64,000 nt of DNA from Bacillota bacterium (GTDB lineage Bacteria; Bacillota; Clostridia; Lachnospirales; Lachnospiraceae). Positions 8,771 to 17,105 of this stretch are shown here, in pieces (position 1 is the stretch's first letter; each line of letters opens with the position of its first letter). Under the pieces are notes generated by a model that was not told the DNA's origin, did not search any database, and was given only the letters and a program-made list of their open reading frames with translations. The stretch spans positions 1 to 64,000 of the forward strand of contig JAEYPA010000108.1 in NCBI GenBank assembly GCA_023411225.1, given 5' to 3'. Made by a program: the position numbers and the translations under genes.

Positions 8771-9757
8771 TTAGAATGGAAAAAGGGTATCAAAACTTCT
8801 TAAGGTCTTAAAATTCCCTTTTGCTGCAATGTCACCAGTCATAAAAGCCTTCTGGAAAGTCAAAGCCCCCCCGATAATCTTCGTCAAAACTGCATCTGTG
8901 GTTCTGGCTATGACATCCGCATCTGCCTTTTCTCCATAATAACAATTTAACTGATCTGCCTCAATCTCAATTACCAGATTTTTATTCTTGTCCTTGATCT
9001 CAATAGAATAGCTAGCCTTAAAGTTGTCTATTGGTTGGAATACATCCTTAAGCTTCATAAGAGTGTCTTCCTCTTTCCCTTTACTCTCTCCTAACATCTC
9101 CTTAAACAGCATAGTAAGCTCTTTAATATCTTCCTTCTGCTTCTTTACATAGGTGTCATCAGATGCATAGACGGAAAGCTGTTCACTTTCCTGAGGCGTA
9201 AGTTCTAAAGAAAGATTCCGTAAAACCTTATTTCTCATTACCGTTTGGCTATTAGGCAATACTTTAACCTTCTGATTAACCCCACGATAGAGTGCTTCAG
9301 CATACTTTTCGACAATTACAGCATAGTCCGCATTGGTCTCAAATTCCACATAATCTTCCACGTAAGCAGTAAGGCCCGGTTGTACACGACCACCTAACAT
9401 CTCCCAAGCCTTGCTTAGACTATTTTCTGCATCTCGCTCCCCACAAGTAGTAGATAATACTACAGGAAGCATATATAAACCTGCTAATTTTTCTTTATCC
9501 CCATAGAACCAACAGGAGTCTAAGAATAGCTGCATATAGCCACCTATTCCAAACCACTCAACAGTAGTGACTAGAATTACACCGTCAGCTCCTTTTAAGG
9601 TTTGAGGAAGCATGCTAATAGTACTTTTCTCCTCAAACAAATTATGACGTTCTACTTCAACTCTTAATTCCTTCAAAACCTCTTCCAGCTTACTCATCAC
9701 GTATAAAGCAGGATCTTCCAATAGTCCTCTTCCACCATAATACATATTAATTTTCAT
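8771..9757 (-). CDS. Flavodoxin-like NAD(P)H oxidoreductase fused to an SCP2 domain
   Basis: The first 170 residues form a flavodoxin-like fold of the NADPH-dependent FMN reductase type: a strand (MKINMYYGG), helix, the ADGVILVTTVEWFGIGGYMQ loop that would contact flavin, and VVLSTTCGERDAENSL. The C-terminal 110 residues (from about FKEMLGES) resemble an SCP2/sterol carrier domain: a hydrophobic pocket with ADQLNCYYGEKADADVIART and an amphipathic end GDIAAKGNFKTLRSF. The substrate is unknown. ATG at 9757 is chosen because GGATGGGG lies eight bases before it; a GTG at 9766 is possible. It follows the rhomboid gene by five bases, so the two are probably co-translated. Confidence 0.75.
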   Translation of the reverse strand: MKINMYYGGRGLLEDPALYVMSKLEEVLKELRVEVERHNLFEEKSTISMLPQTLKGADGVILVTTVEWFGIGGYMQLFLDSCWFYGDKEKLAGLYMLPVVLSTTCGERDAENSLSKAWEMLGGRVQPGLTAYVEDYVEFETNADYAVIVEKYAEALYRGVNQKVKVLPNSQTVMRNKVLRNLSLELTPQESEQLSVYASDDTYVKKQKEDIKELTMLFKEMLGESKGKEEDTLMKLKDVFQPIDNFKASYSIEIKDKNKNLVIEIEADQLNCYYGEKADADVIARTTDAVLTKIIGGALTFQKAFMTGDIAAKGNFKTLRSFDTLFPF

Positions 9758-9762
9758 TAGTT

Positions 9763-10902
9763 TCACCCCATCCTTTTATTTCTACGAATCACATCTAACA
9801 TAATACAGGTTAGTATTCCTACAAAAAAGCCTACTATATGGGCAGCATTATCTATATTATCATGTGCTCGGAAACCACTATAAACAGTAATTATAACAAA
9901 AAAGATAAATCGTCTAGATGAAACATCTAAGCCTCTTCCTCTGTACCTAAGAACCAGATAGGCAAATGCTCCAACAATGCCAAAGATAGCACCGGAAGCT
10001 CCTACACCAACTATATTCTCTCCTATCTCATGAAAATAAAATATAGATCCAATATTAGCCAAAACACCTGAGACCATATAAATAATCAAAAATCGAACAC
10101 TACCAAAATTCGTCTCCAACATATAACCAACTACAGCAAGCACCACCATGTTGTTGACTAAATGTTCAAATCCCCCATGTAAAAACATGGCTGTAAAGAG
10201 ACGATAATATTCGTGATTATCTACTATAAGAGAGTAGTTGGTCGCACCCCAATCAATCAAATGTTGAAGCTCTGCCCCGGTATCATAAAAGGCTCCAAAA
10301 GGCGATGATATCACATCATAATTTTCTGTTATCTTCATTATTATGAGAATTAATACATTGACCAACACTAATAGGATAGTAAAAACAGGCTTTCCTTCCA
10401 ATCGCCTTCTAAAGGATCCCTGACGAAGAGAACTGTTTCTAAAACCATTATATCCAGTTGGTTTCTTGTTGACGGGGTTTGAATACTCTTCTCCCACTTT
10501 ATGCAATTCACCAATCAATAAGCTTTCCAATTGAAATCTTACATCGCCAAAGGTCTGTGGTTGATTTTCAAATACTAAGAGGCGATTCTCCACAGTATTT
10601 ACTACCCAGTGAGTATATCTTCCCATCTGACAATATGGTTTAACTGCTTCCACATTCCTAGTACATAACAGACTCAGTATTTCTACTCTTGCATATCCTT
10701 TTTCATAATAGGACTTCTCTACCTGTTCCAGAATGTGCAGGTATTGCTCTAGGGAAAACCAACCCTCATCATCCATGCCAAACATTACTATAACTCTAAT
10801 GCCATCTGCTTCCGCCCTATACAAAATTCTTACATTGGGAAAATTAGTATTTTGAATTCCATACTGTTTATGCCATAAATATTCTGCTAATCTTTCAACC
10901 AT
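9763..10902 (-). CDS. Rhomboid-family intramembrane serine protease with a soluble N-terminal domain
   Basis: About 379 residues. Residues 1-165 form a soluble alpha/beta domain with no membrane segments, rich in strand-like stretches (VRILYRAEADGIRVIVMFG). The rest is a rhomboid core: a first helix (FTILLVLVNVLILIIM), the HGGFEHLVNNM loop typical of TM2, the catalytic serine in GVGASGAIFG, and the catalytic histidine in AAHIVGFFVGI. The enzyme cuts membrane-anchored proteins inside the bilayer; the substrate here is unknown. ATG at 10902 is chosen because AGAGGG sits six bases upstream, while the longer frame from 10956 has no clear ribosome-binding site. It lies downstream of the Tad cluster on the same strand. 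Confidence 0.88.
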   Translation of the reverse strand: MVERLAEYLWHKQYGIQNTNFPNVRILYRAEADGIRVIVMFGMDDEGWFSLEQYLHILEQVEKSYYEKGYARVEILSLLCTRNVEAVKPYCQMGRYTHWVVNTVENRLLVFENQPQTFGDVRFQLESLLIGELHKVGEEYSNPVNKKPTGYNGFRNSSLRQGSFRRRLEGKPVFTILLVLVNVLILIIMKITENYDVISSPFGAFYDTGAELQHLIDWGATNYSLIVDNHEYYRLFTAMFLHGGFEHLVNNMVVLAVVGYMLETNFGSVRFLIIYMVSGVLANIGSIFYFHEIGENIVGVGASGAIFGIVGAFAYLVLRYRGRGLDVSSRRFIFFVIITVYSGFRAHDNIDNAAHIVGFFVGILTCIMLDVIRRNKRMG

Positions 10903-11022
10903 AGCTGTCCCTCTAATTCTATAATTAGGTAAATATAGTCCTCTAAATGTGTTCATCTATAGGATATACTATTATTATACAAGCTATCATATCATAAAAG
11001 CGCAGTATTTTCCATTTATTAT

Positions 11023-12330
11023 TTAATTGGATAGCTGATAGACATTGTTGGCAAATCTAATAGAATCACCCAGTTGAAGGAGCTGGTTAGTTTGTGGCTG
11101 TAGTCGCACTTCATTGACATAAGTTCCATTTAAGGAGTTAACATCCTGAAGGTAGATCTTTCCATCCACCATAGTAAAGATAGCGTGCATACGGCTTACC
11201 TGAGGATTCATAATGGCCCCATTCACTAGCGTATCATCCTTTCCGATACGAAATGGGAACTGACTCATACAAATGGTATCAGACCCCTTATTACAAGGCA
11301 GGAGTTTATACTCTATTGGTACATCACAGTCTCCTTTCTTTTCTGCCCCACCAAAGACTTTCCAGGCAATGTATCCTTCTACAACTAAAACAAGAACAAC
11401 GTAGAGTGCAAGCTTTTTTATGTCCAGCTGATGACCAATTTTAGTATAGAATACACCAAGCGCGTATCCAGCACAAAAAAGAACCAGAAATGCTGCTGTA
11501 GAGAAGATAAATGCTATTGTACCTTTATTAAGTGTCATATCTAATTCACTGGGTTCTTCTTTCATCTGTCCAACAGATTTAAGGGGTGTTTGGAAAGTAG
11601 ATGGAATTGGACTTGATTGAGGTGGGACTGGTGGAGGCGTGCTCGATAGAATTGGAGAAGCATGGGCTTTAGGTGGTTGAACGGGAGTAACCTTAACCTT
11701 TGCAAGTTCTCTTTCTAACTCTGGTGTCAAGGTAATTAGTTGTGGCTTTTCTATGTTATTCTTTTCTATGTCTTTCTCTTCTTCAAAATGAAATTTCTTT
11801 ACATAACTCAATATTCTATTCGTTGAAAAGGTTTCTTCTCCTACCATCTGATAAAGTTGGTACACTAATTTTACAGCTGATAAATCTTCATAATCTACTA
11901 AATTCATAAGAAACCCTACAACACTTAATATCTGTTTTCGAATAGGTTCTACATAATCTGGACAGTAACAAAAATAATACCTGTTCTGCTTGACATCTAA
12001 ATAGATACATTCCGGGTTCATGAGATAACTATCCTCGTCAAAATAGTATTCCTTACCTTGAATCAAAGCCTCCAAAAGCTGAGTGACCAATTGTTTCACA
12101 GATTCTTCTCGTAATCGTATCCCTTTGGAATAACTAAAAAACGATTCCTTCTCTGTGGTGTCATAGACATAGCTCACCATACTTTCCTCATACAGCTTTT
12201 GTACTGGAAGCAGAAAATCTATGGTATTCTTTTGAAGCATATAAAAGCGAAAGTCTTCTTCTTTTTCTCTCTGGTTTATGAGAATGGAAAGTTGATTTTT
12301 ATTTAAGGACATTAACTCCTGAATTTCCAT
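11023..12330 (-). CDS. FHA-domain membrane protein of the Tad locus (DUF6382-like N-terminus)
   Basis: A 435-residue protein in three parts. Residues 1-185 form a domain I associate with the family called DUF6382. A proline/serine-rich linker follows (about 215-255) with two adjacent membrane helices (about 268-325). The last 95 residues are a forkhead-associated domain with the expected Arg, Ser-x-x-His and Asn-Gly-Thr landmarks (FRIGKDDTLVN, NPQVSRMHAIF, LQDVNSLNGTYVN). FHA domains bind phosphothreonine, so the protein may bring kinase signalling to the pilus machine. The gene ends the Tad-type run, 16 bases after the second TadE-like gene, and has a strong GGAGG site. Confidence 0.82.
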   Translation of the reverse strand: MEIQELMSLNKNQLSILINQREKEEDFRFYMLQKNTIDFLLPVQKLYEESMVSYVYDTTEKESFFSYSKGIRLREESVKQLVTQLLEALIQGKEYYFDEDSYLMNPECIYLDVKQNRYYFCYCPDYVEPIRKQILSVVGFLMNLVDYEDLSAVKLVYQLYQMVGEETFSTNRILSYVKKFHFEEEKDIEKNNIEKPQLITLTPELERELAKVKVTPVQPPKAHASPILSSTPPPVPPQSSPIPSTFQTPLKSVGQMKEEPSELDMTLNKGTIAFIFSTAAFLVLFCAGYALGVFYTKIGHQLDIKKLALYVVLVLVVEGYIAWKVFGGAEKKGDCDVPIEYKLLPCNKGSDTICMSQFPFRIGKDDTLVNGAIMNPQVSRMHAIFTMVDGKIYLQDVNSLNGTYVNEVRLQPQTNQLLQLGDSIRFANNVYQLSN

Positions 12331-12346
12331 TACATATTCTCCTTCC

Positions 12347-12922
12347 TTACTTTTTTCCTAAGAAAGCTCCTACCTTATTTAGAAATTGAGTAATTCGCTC
12401 TACTCCTTTAACCTGAGACACTGTTCCCAGAATCACCTCGGCTTTTCTGGCAAAGCTCTCAGGTAGATGATAGCTTCTTTGTTGGCTCACACTGATCTGT
12501 CTGCAATCTTTAATGTATTCTATTACCATAGGGAGACTTACTTTACAGTCCGCTTCTATAGCTATCTGACAATAGTCCTCCTGCAGATGAATCTGAATGT
12601 TGCTGATTTCACAGATAAATAGCTTTCCCTCCAATTCCTGGCTGATATAATAAGCCAGCTCTCCCTTATGTTTATCTTCACTTTCACCAAGAAGGCTGGT
12701 ATCTAAAAGTTTATTATATTGTATCGAACTGCTTAAGACATCACTGGGCTGATGACATAACTGATTGGAGCGGACCAATGCCTCCTCAGCCACAGACTGG
12801 AGAACCACCTTATCATGCATAATCAGCGACATATACATAAGGGTTAAAATGACTACAAATATAATTGGAAATACAAATACTGTCTCTACAGTAATACTTC
12901 CTTTTAACTCCGAGGTCCTCAT
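12347..12922 (-). CDS. TadE-like pseudopilin (second copy)
   Basis: 191 residues. The N-terminus (MRTSELKGSITVETVFVFPI) has the TadE-like signature: a short basic leader, Gly-Ser-x-Thr-Val-Glu, then one hydrophobic helix. The Glu at +5 after the presumed cleavage site is the type IV pilin hallmark. The remaining 150 residues are periplasm-side in type (extracytoplasmic), with QEDYCQIAIEADCKVSLPM as a beta-rich piece. The ATG at 12922 overlaps the stop of the preceding peptidase gene as ATGA, which implies coupled translation; an upstream in-frame ATG at 12946 is less likely. It probably primes or caps the Flp pilus. Confidence 0.82.
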   Translation of the reverse strand: MRTSELKGSITVETVFVFPIIFVVILTLMYMSLIMHDKVVLQSVAEEALVRSNQLCHQPSDVLSSSIQYNKLLDTSLLGESEDKHKGELAYYISQELEGKLFICEISNIQIHLQEDYCQIAIEADCKVSLPMVIEYIKDCRQISVSQQRSYHLPESFARKAEVILGTVSQVKGVERITQFLNKVGAFLGKK

Positions 12923-13347
12923 CCAAAATACACCCCCAAATAGCATATCAATACAAATGGTACAAAGGGTATACTATCTTTTTTAGTCAACTTCTTTAAA
13001 CAGAGCATTACTATGGAGAAAATGGCTGCCAGAAACAAACTATAGAATAGCACAACACAACCACCATAAAGCCCCATTACAAAGCCTACCAATAGAATAA
13101 CAAATCCATCTCCTGCTCCAATTGCTCCATTTAGAACCTTACTAAGCACTAACATCAAGGCTCCCAGTAAGGCTCCAAACAAACTACCCATCCAATTCAT
13201 ATTGGGATCTGGTAGGGACAGTAGTAGGACTGCTGCCCCACAGCTTAAGATGAGCACGGTGGGAATATTCTTATTTTTTAAGTCAAAAATTGTGCTAATT
13301 ATTAGAAAAACAATGATAATAACGCTTTTTATTATAGCCAGATTCAT
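12919..13347 (-). CDS. A24-family prepilin peptidase (second copy)
   Basis: A compact 142-residue aspartic membrane protease with about five helices. The first catalytic aspartate is in STIFDLKNKNIP (about residue 23) and the second in IGAGDGFVI, the GxGD motif of the family. It has no N-methyltransferase domain, as usual for Tad-type TadV/CpaA enzymes. It lies between two TadE-like genes, so it may serve these pseudopilins, while the copy at 21487-22002 serves the pilin end of the cluster. Start has AAAGGA at good spacing. Confidence 0.88.
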   Translation of the reverse strand: MNLAIIKSVIIIVFLIISTIFDLKNKNIPTVLILSCGAAVLLLSLPDPNMNWMGSLFGALLGALMLVLSKVLNGAIGAGDGFVILLVGFVMGLYGGCVVLFYSLFLAAIFSIVMLCLKKLTKKDSIPFVPFVLICYLGVYFG

Positions 13348-13368
13348 AATGGATTCCTTTCTTATTTA

Positions 13369-14226
13369 CTATTTATAGCATTTGGAACAAGGCCTTCTAC
13401 TACCTACTTCAGATTTCTTAATTGTTAATATGTTATGTTTAATTTTGTTACAAAGCTTACTGCTGTGATATCGATCCCCATATTCTGTTATGTAATAGGA
13501 TTGCTGTTCACCATGACCCTCAGTACAAGCTTCACAAGGATAGTAAATCGCTCCACTACTATTTCTGAGATTTCTTAAGGCATCTTTGGACACACAACTG
13601 ATTTTAACCTTAAGATAAGTGCAGTCTTTCTGGCTGTGATATGCCTGTCCCGACTCGGTAATGTATACGTATTCATCCTCGTTATTCTGGTTTGCTCCAT
13701 TATCCTCTTCTTTTTTTAGTAGGGTGGCTCCGATAAATCCCCGTGTCTTTACCTGTTGAATTACAGGAAATGTGAAGTTTGAGAAGAATGGGACAGGTAT
13801 TTTCACTCGGTAAGAAGCTACCACTTCAATAATTCCATCTTCCTCCATAAAAGATGACCCAAGAAAGGTGACACCATCAATTCCTCCGGACACACCAGGT
13901 AAGTTATTATCCTCTTCATTTAACTCTCTAAAACGAATCTTGTAATAGGTTCCTTCTACAAGTTTGGACAGTATGTTCTTAATATTGGGGTTACTCTGGT
14001 TCTTTGGGCTATCTTCTTCTCCGCTATGAGCAAGGGTATCATAAAGATAGCCATAACGAGATGCTTCTTGAGCAATCTCAGTTATGTTACCCTGTATCTT
14101 TATCTCTGTCTTAAACACCTGAAAAAAATAGATAAACCCTATTATTACAAAGAAAAACAAAGGAAAGACCAAGGTGGCTTCCACTGTTATAGATCCTTTA
14201 GTCATCCATTTTCCTCTCATATCCAC
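13369..14226 (-). CDS. TadE-like pseudopilin with two C-terminal Cys modules
   Basis: About 285 residues. The start (MTKGSITVEATLVFPLFFF) is a pilin-like leader with Glu at +5 and a hydrophobic helix. A middle region of about 140 residues follows, then a tail of two related modules. Each has the pattern YIT-x-x-G-x-x-YH-x(4)-C ... PC-x-x-C (YITESGQAYHSQKDC ... YPCEACTEG, then YITEYGDRYHSSKLC ... RPCSKCYK). Three cysteines and a histidine per module suggest metal binding or disulfides. The start is uncertain: GTG at 14226 lies seven bases after AAAGGA, but TTG 14232, GTG 14229 and ATG 14220 are also in frame. Confidence 0.78.
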   Translation of the reverse strand: MDMRGKWMTKGSITVEATLVFPLFFFVIIGFIYFFQVFKTEIKIQGNITEIAQEASRYGYLYDTLAHSGEEDSPKNQSNPNIKNILSKLVEGTYYKIRFRELNEEDNNLPGVSGGIDGVTFLGSSFMEEDGIIEVVASYRVKIPVPFFSNFTFPVIQQVKTRGFIGATLLKKEEDNGANQNNEDEYVYITESGQAYHSQKDCTYLKVKISCVSKDALRNLRNSSGAIYYPCEACTEGHGEQQSYYITEYGDRYHSSKLCNKIKHNILTIKKSEVGSRRPCSKCYK

Positions 14227-14252
14227 CACCAAATCCTTTCTGATTAATCTAG

Positions 14253-14363
14253 CTAAAACGAAGCAGGACGCCCACCCATTGGGTTTTCACTGCTTTTCTG
14301 GGGCAACAGATGCTTGAAGAGAACTTAATTAATTTTTTGAATGGGCATCCTGCTTCGTTTTAG
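14253..14363. repeat. 111-bp imperfect inverted repeat inside the Tad cluster
   Basis: The left arm (from 14253) and right arm (ending 14363) share CTAAAACGAAGCAGGA, then GCCCA and CCATT/AATGG. About 24 bases pair, with a one-base difference and a small bulge, around a 60-base centre. It lies between the DUF5702-type gene and the first TadE-like gene, both on the minus strand. The transcript would form a long hairpin, which could act as an attenuator, a processing site, or be a small mobile repeat. No clear target-site duplication is visible and no gene fits inside it. Confidence 0.75.
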
Positions 14364-14372
14364 TCTCCGCTC

Positions 14373-16832
14373 TTAATAAGAATATTCTGTAGAAATCTGT
14401 ATACTGGAAGAGATATCAGATTGTCCAATAAATTGCTTAATTAGTGGTAAACTAATAAATTTATTGGGAACCTCACAATCTAAGCCCATTTCCATGGCAA
14501 ACACTCCATTATTCATGAGAAAATCTTTCTTATATCTAACACGGGTATTCTCCTGTATCAAATCCATCATTCGATAAGATAAGGTATCCGGTCCTACCAT
14601 AAGCATATAAAAGTTCAAATAATCCTCATAGGTCAGGCTTAGAAGAGAATCTCCTTTCTCTGGCAATCTCTTAATCTTAGTCTGAATTAGTGTCTTATTA
14701 ATAGAAAGTAGTTCCTCAAATCTGACACTAAAATTACTTGCCTTTTTGAATAAAGGAACAGATTTTCCTTGCATCAAAGCTCCTACATCCACTAAAGCCT
14801 CTTCAAAACCCCAGCCCATTAATATGACATGCTTCACGACTGTTACTAGTGGCCCGCAGCCCGTAAATCCTACCATGGCTGTGGCGGTTGCCAGTGCCTT
14901 ACCTCGAGCTGTCTGATCGGTTAATAGAGATAGATAATTCATGGCCGTACGTATAAATAGGGTGCGGTTTACAATATCCTTCACATTCTCATCGTCTGTA
15001 TCACCTCCGATTATTAAGTACTCCTGCTCATATTCCATAACGGTGGGCTTTGACAGTGTCTTCTCTGGTCTGGCTTCTTTCTTCTTTATGTTATACTGAG
15101 TAGCATAATTCTTAAAATAGCTTACACCATAGGAGTTTAACAGTAGACGCCTTGCCATGTCATTTAAAGCTCCGCCCTCCGGCTCTGCCTTCTGACAGAT
15201 GGATTCATATTCTTCCATACTGGAGCTAAGATTACTATCCTGATCAGAAATCTGGTCCGCCAGTTTCTCGCTTTGATCCTTTTTCTCATTTCCAACCTGG
15301 ACTGCTGCCATGCTTTGACTTGGGAGATTACTCTTGCTAAGACTTTGTTTAGAGAGACTTGTGGTATCCTTAAGAATCAAGTGGCAGATGCCATCCTCAA
15401 CCAAATTGCCAAGTCCTTTCACTGGGCTCTCTTCCTTTTTTTTAGTATTTAACCTAGAATAATCGAAATGAAGGGGTCTTATAGTATAGCTCTTATATGA
15501 TTCCAGCGCATCTTTCACATCCACTTTAAACTTAAAGTAGTCTTTTTCTATCTCTGGTCGAACATGAGACTCCATTGCGATTGTCTTGTTTAATGCAACA
15601 AGATTGGTTTTAAGACAATTTTTCATTGCCATAACATCCCCGATAATAGAAGTGTCTACTCCAGTCTCATCTACCTTCCATAGATACTCCTTTAACTCCG
15701 TTAGTTCCTCGTTTGCTGCCTTATAAGAGCCCTCATCTAACTCAGTTTTCTTTGTATTTAAATACAATTCGAAATCATTCATTTCCTTCTCACAGGCTTC
15801 TTTTTGGCCTCTAAGACCATCAATCGTATTTAATGCCAAAACAATCTTTTCTTGCATTCCTTTTGCCTTGTCCACGAGTGGTAAACCATCCTCACCGATT
15901 TTATTCTTAAGCTCCTCTATTTTTTCCTCTCGTTTCGACAACTCTTCTTTCAATTTCTTACATATTTTCTCGTCCTGTTCATCTTCCGACTGTTTCTTAA
16001 TCTCTTCACACTCTTTTTCTAAAGCATTTATTTTCTCATTTTCTACCTGAATAGCGGTTAAACAAGTAACAGGGTTAGTATATTTATCATGTAGAGAATC
16101 CCATACTAGATTATGATTAATAGCAACTGCATTCGGTCCAACCTTCTCGGTACAGAATTGTTTCCCAAAATAATCTTGGATTACAATATAATGATCCTTG
16201 GTCATTTCGAGTTCTCCATCATCAAAAGTCAATCCTTCCAGTAAGGTAATCAGTTTCATGATGGACTCACTGATTTTTGCAGATTTCTCTTCCACCGCCA
16301 TCTTTTTTCGAAATACAGACATAGTTGTCTTTGTATTCTGTAATAGATTCAGTTTACTCAAAAGACTTTCCGCCAGTTCACCGGGCACATGATACTTCAT
16401 ATACTCTTCCACCTGATGCTGAAAGATTTCTCCTTCCTGGTCTGTAATCATGGTCTGTCCCTTTAGGGTACAGCCCTTTAGTTCAATCGCTAAAAAGTCT
16501 GTAGTGGAAAGGGGAAGCGAAAAATTGCCAAGCTGGATATTCTTTTCTGGCTCAAAGGAATATGTCAGATAATCACGTACCGATTTTACATATTCCTCTC
16601 CATTCATGTTTTCTTCTTTTTGACCTCCATCTAAAAGGAAGATTTTATAGTCTTCATATATCTCCTTACAATAATTAGTTAATTCCGAGTCTACGGCTGT
16701 CACCAAGGCGTTATAGGCTAGATGATCCGCCATTTCAAACCGGGCAAGGTCTAACATTGTGCCTACCAGAGAGATGATACATACCATTACAAGCGTTAAG
16801 AATACTGTGATACTTCCCCTAACCTGTGTCAT
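14373..16832 (-). CDS. Large Tad-locus surface protein (DUF5702-like)
   Basis: An 819-residue protein whose first 35 residues are a pilin-like leader and helix (MTQVRGSITVFLTLVMVC), followed by ARFEMADHLAYNALVTAVDSEL, the N-terminal signature I associate with DUF5702. A long charged coiled-coil stretch (about residues 255-385, many E/K/L) fits an extended stalk. The C-terminal 250 residues look globular. No enzymatic motif is visible. In Lachnospiraceae Tad loci such a gene is typically next to the Flp pilin, so a minor pilin or adhesin role is inferred. Ribosome-binding site AAAGGAG is clear. It lies 31 bases after the pilin gene and before the inverted repeat. Confidence 0.78.
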   Translation of the reverse strand: MTQVRGSITVFLTLVMVCIISLVGTMLDLARFEMADHLAYNALVTAVDSELTNYCKEIYEDYKIFLLDGGQKEENMNGEEYVKSVRDYLTYSFEPEKNIQLGNFSLPLSTTDFLAIELKGCTLKGQTMITDQEGEIFQHQVEEYMKYHVPGELAESLLSKLNLLQNTKTTMSVFRKKMAVEEKSAKISESIMKLITLLEGLTFDDGELEMTKDHYIVIQDYFGKQFCTEKVGPNAVAINHNLVWDSLHDKYTNPVTCLTAIQVENEKINALEKECEEIKKQSEDEQDEKICKKLKEELSKREEKIEELKNKIGEDGLPLVDKAKGMQEKIVLALNTIDGLRGQKEACEKEMNDFELYLNTKKTELDEGSYKAANEELTELKEYLWKVDETGVDTSIIGDVMAMKNCLKTNLVALNKTIAMESHVRPEIEKDYFKFKVDVKDALESYKSYTIRPLHFDYSRLNTKKKEESPVKGLGNLVEDGICHLILKDTTSLSKQSLSKSNLPSQSMAAVQVGNEKKDQSEKLADQISDQDSNLSSSMEEYESICQKAEPEGGALNDMARRLLLNSYGVSYFKNYATQYNIKKKEARPEKTLSKPTVMEYEQEYLIIGGDTDDENVKDIVNRTLFIRTAMNYLSLLTDQTARGKALATATAMVGFTGCGPLVTVVKHVILMGWGFEEALVDVGALMQGKSVPLFKKASNFSVRFEELLSINKTLIQTKIKRLPEKGDSLLSLTYEDYLNFYMLMVGPDTLSYRMMDLIQENTRVRYKKDFLMNNGVFAMEMGLDCEVPNKFISLPLIKQFIGQSDISSSIQISTEYSY

Positions 16833-16863
16833 GAATTACTCCTTTCTTCTATTATTACTATCC

Positions 16864-17070
16864 TTACTCGTATATTGAAGATGCATCATCTGAAAATGCG
16901 CCTATAGCATCATCTACTATATCTCCAATTTCATTCTGAAAGACAATGACCAGTCCTACCAAAACTACAAGAATTAAAATGATTTCCACTACTCCAACGC
17001 CATCCTCTTCTCGGATAAATCTTTGTGCTGCATCCTTTATCTTTGCAGCTGTTTGTGCTACATGCTTCAT
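16864..17070 (-). CDS. flp: Flp-type (type IVb) major pilin
   Basis: A 68-residue protein with the Flp layout: a basic leader (MKHVAQTAAKIKDAAQRFIR), a short acidic stretch, then GVGVVEIILILVVLVGLVIV, a hydrophobic helix with Glu five residues after the presumed Gly-Val cleavage site, and a short acidic tail. It should be processed by an A24 peptidase and polymerised by TadA/B/C into a thin pilus. Ribosome-binding site GAGGAG is well placed. It lies between TadC and the DUF5702-type gene. Confidence 0.92.
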   Translation of the reverse strand: MKHVAQTAAKIKDAAQRFIREEDGVGVVEIILILVVLVGLVIVFQNEIGDIVDDAIGAFSDDASSIYE

Positions 17071-17105
17071 ATAAACACTCCTCTCATTTTATTAACAATA
17101 CCAAC

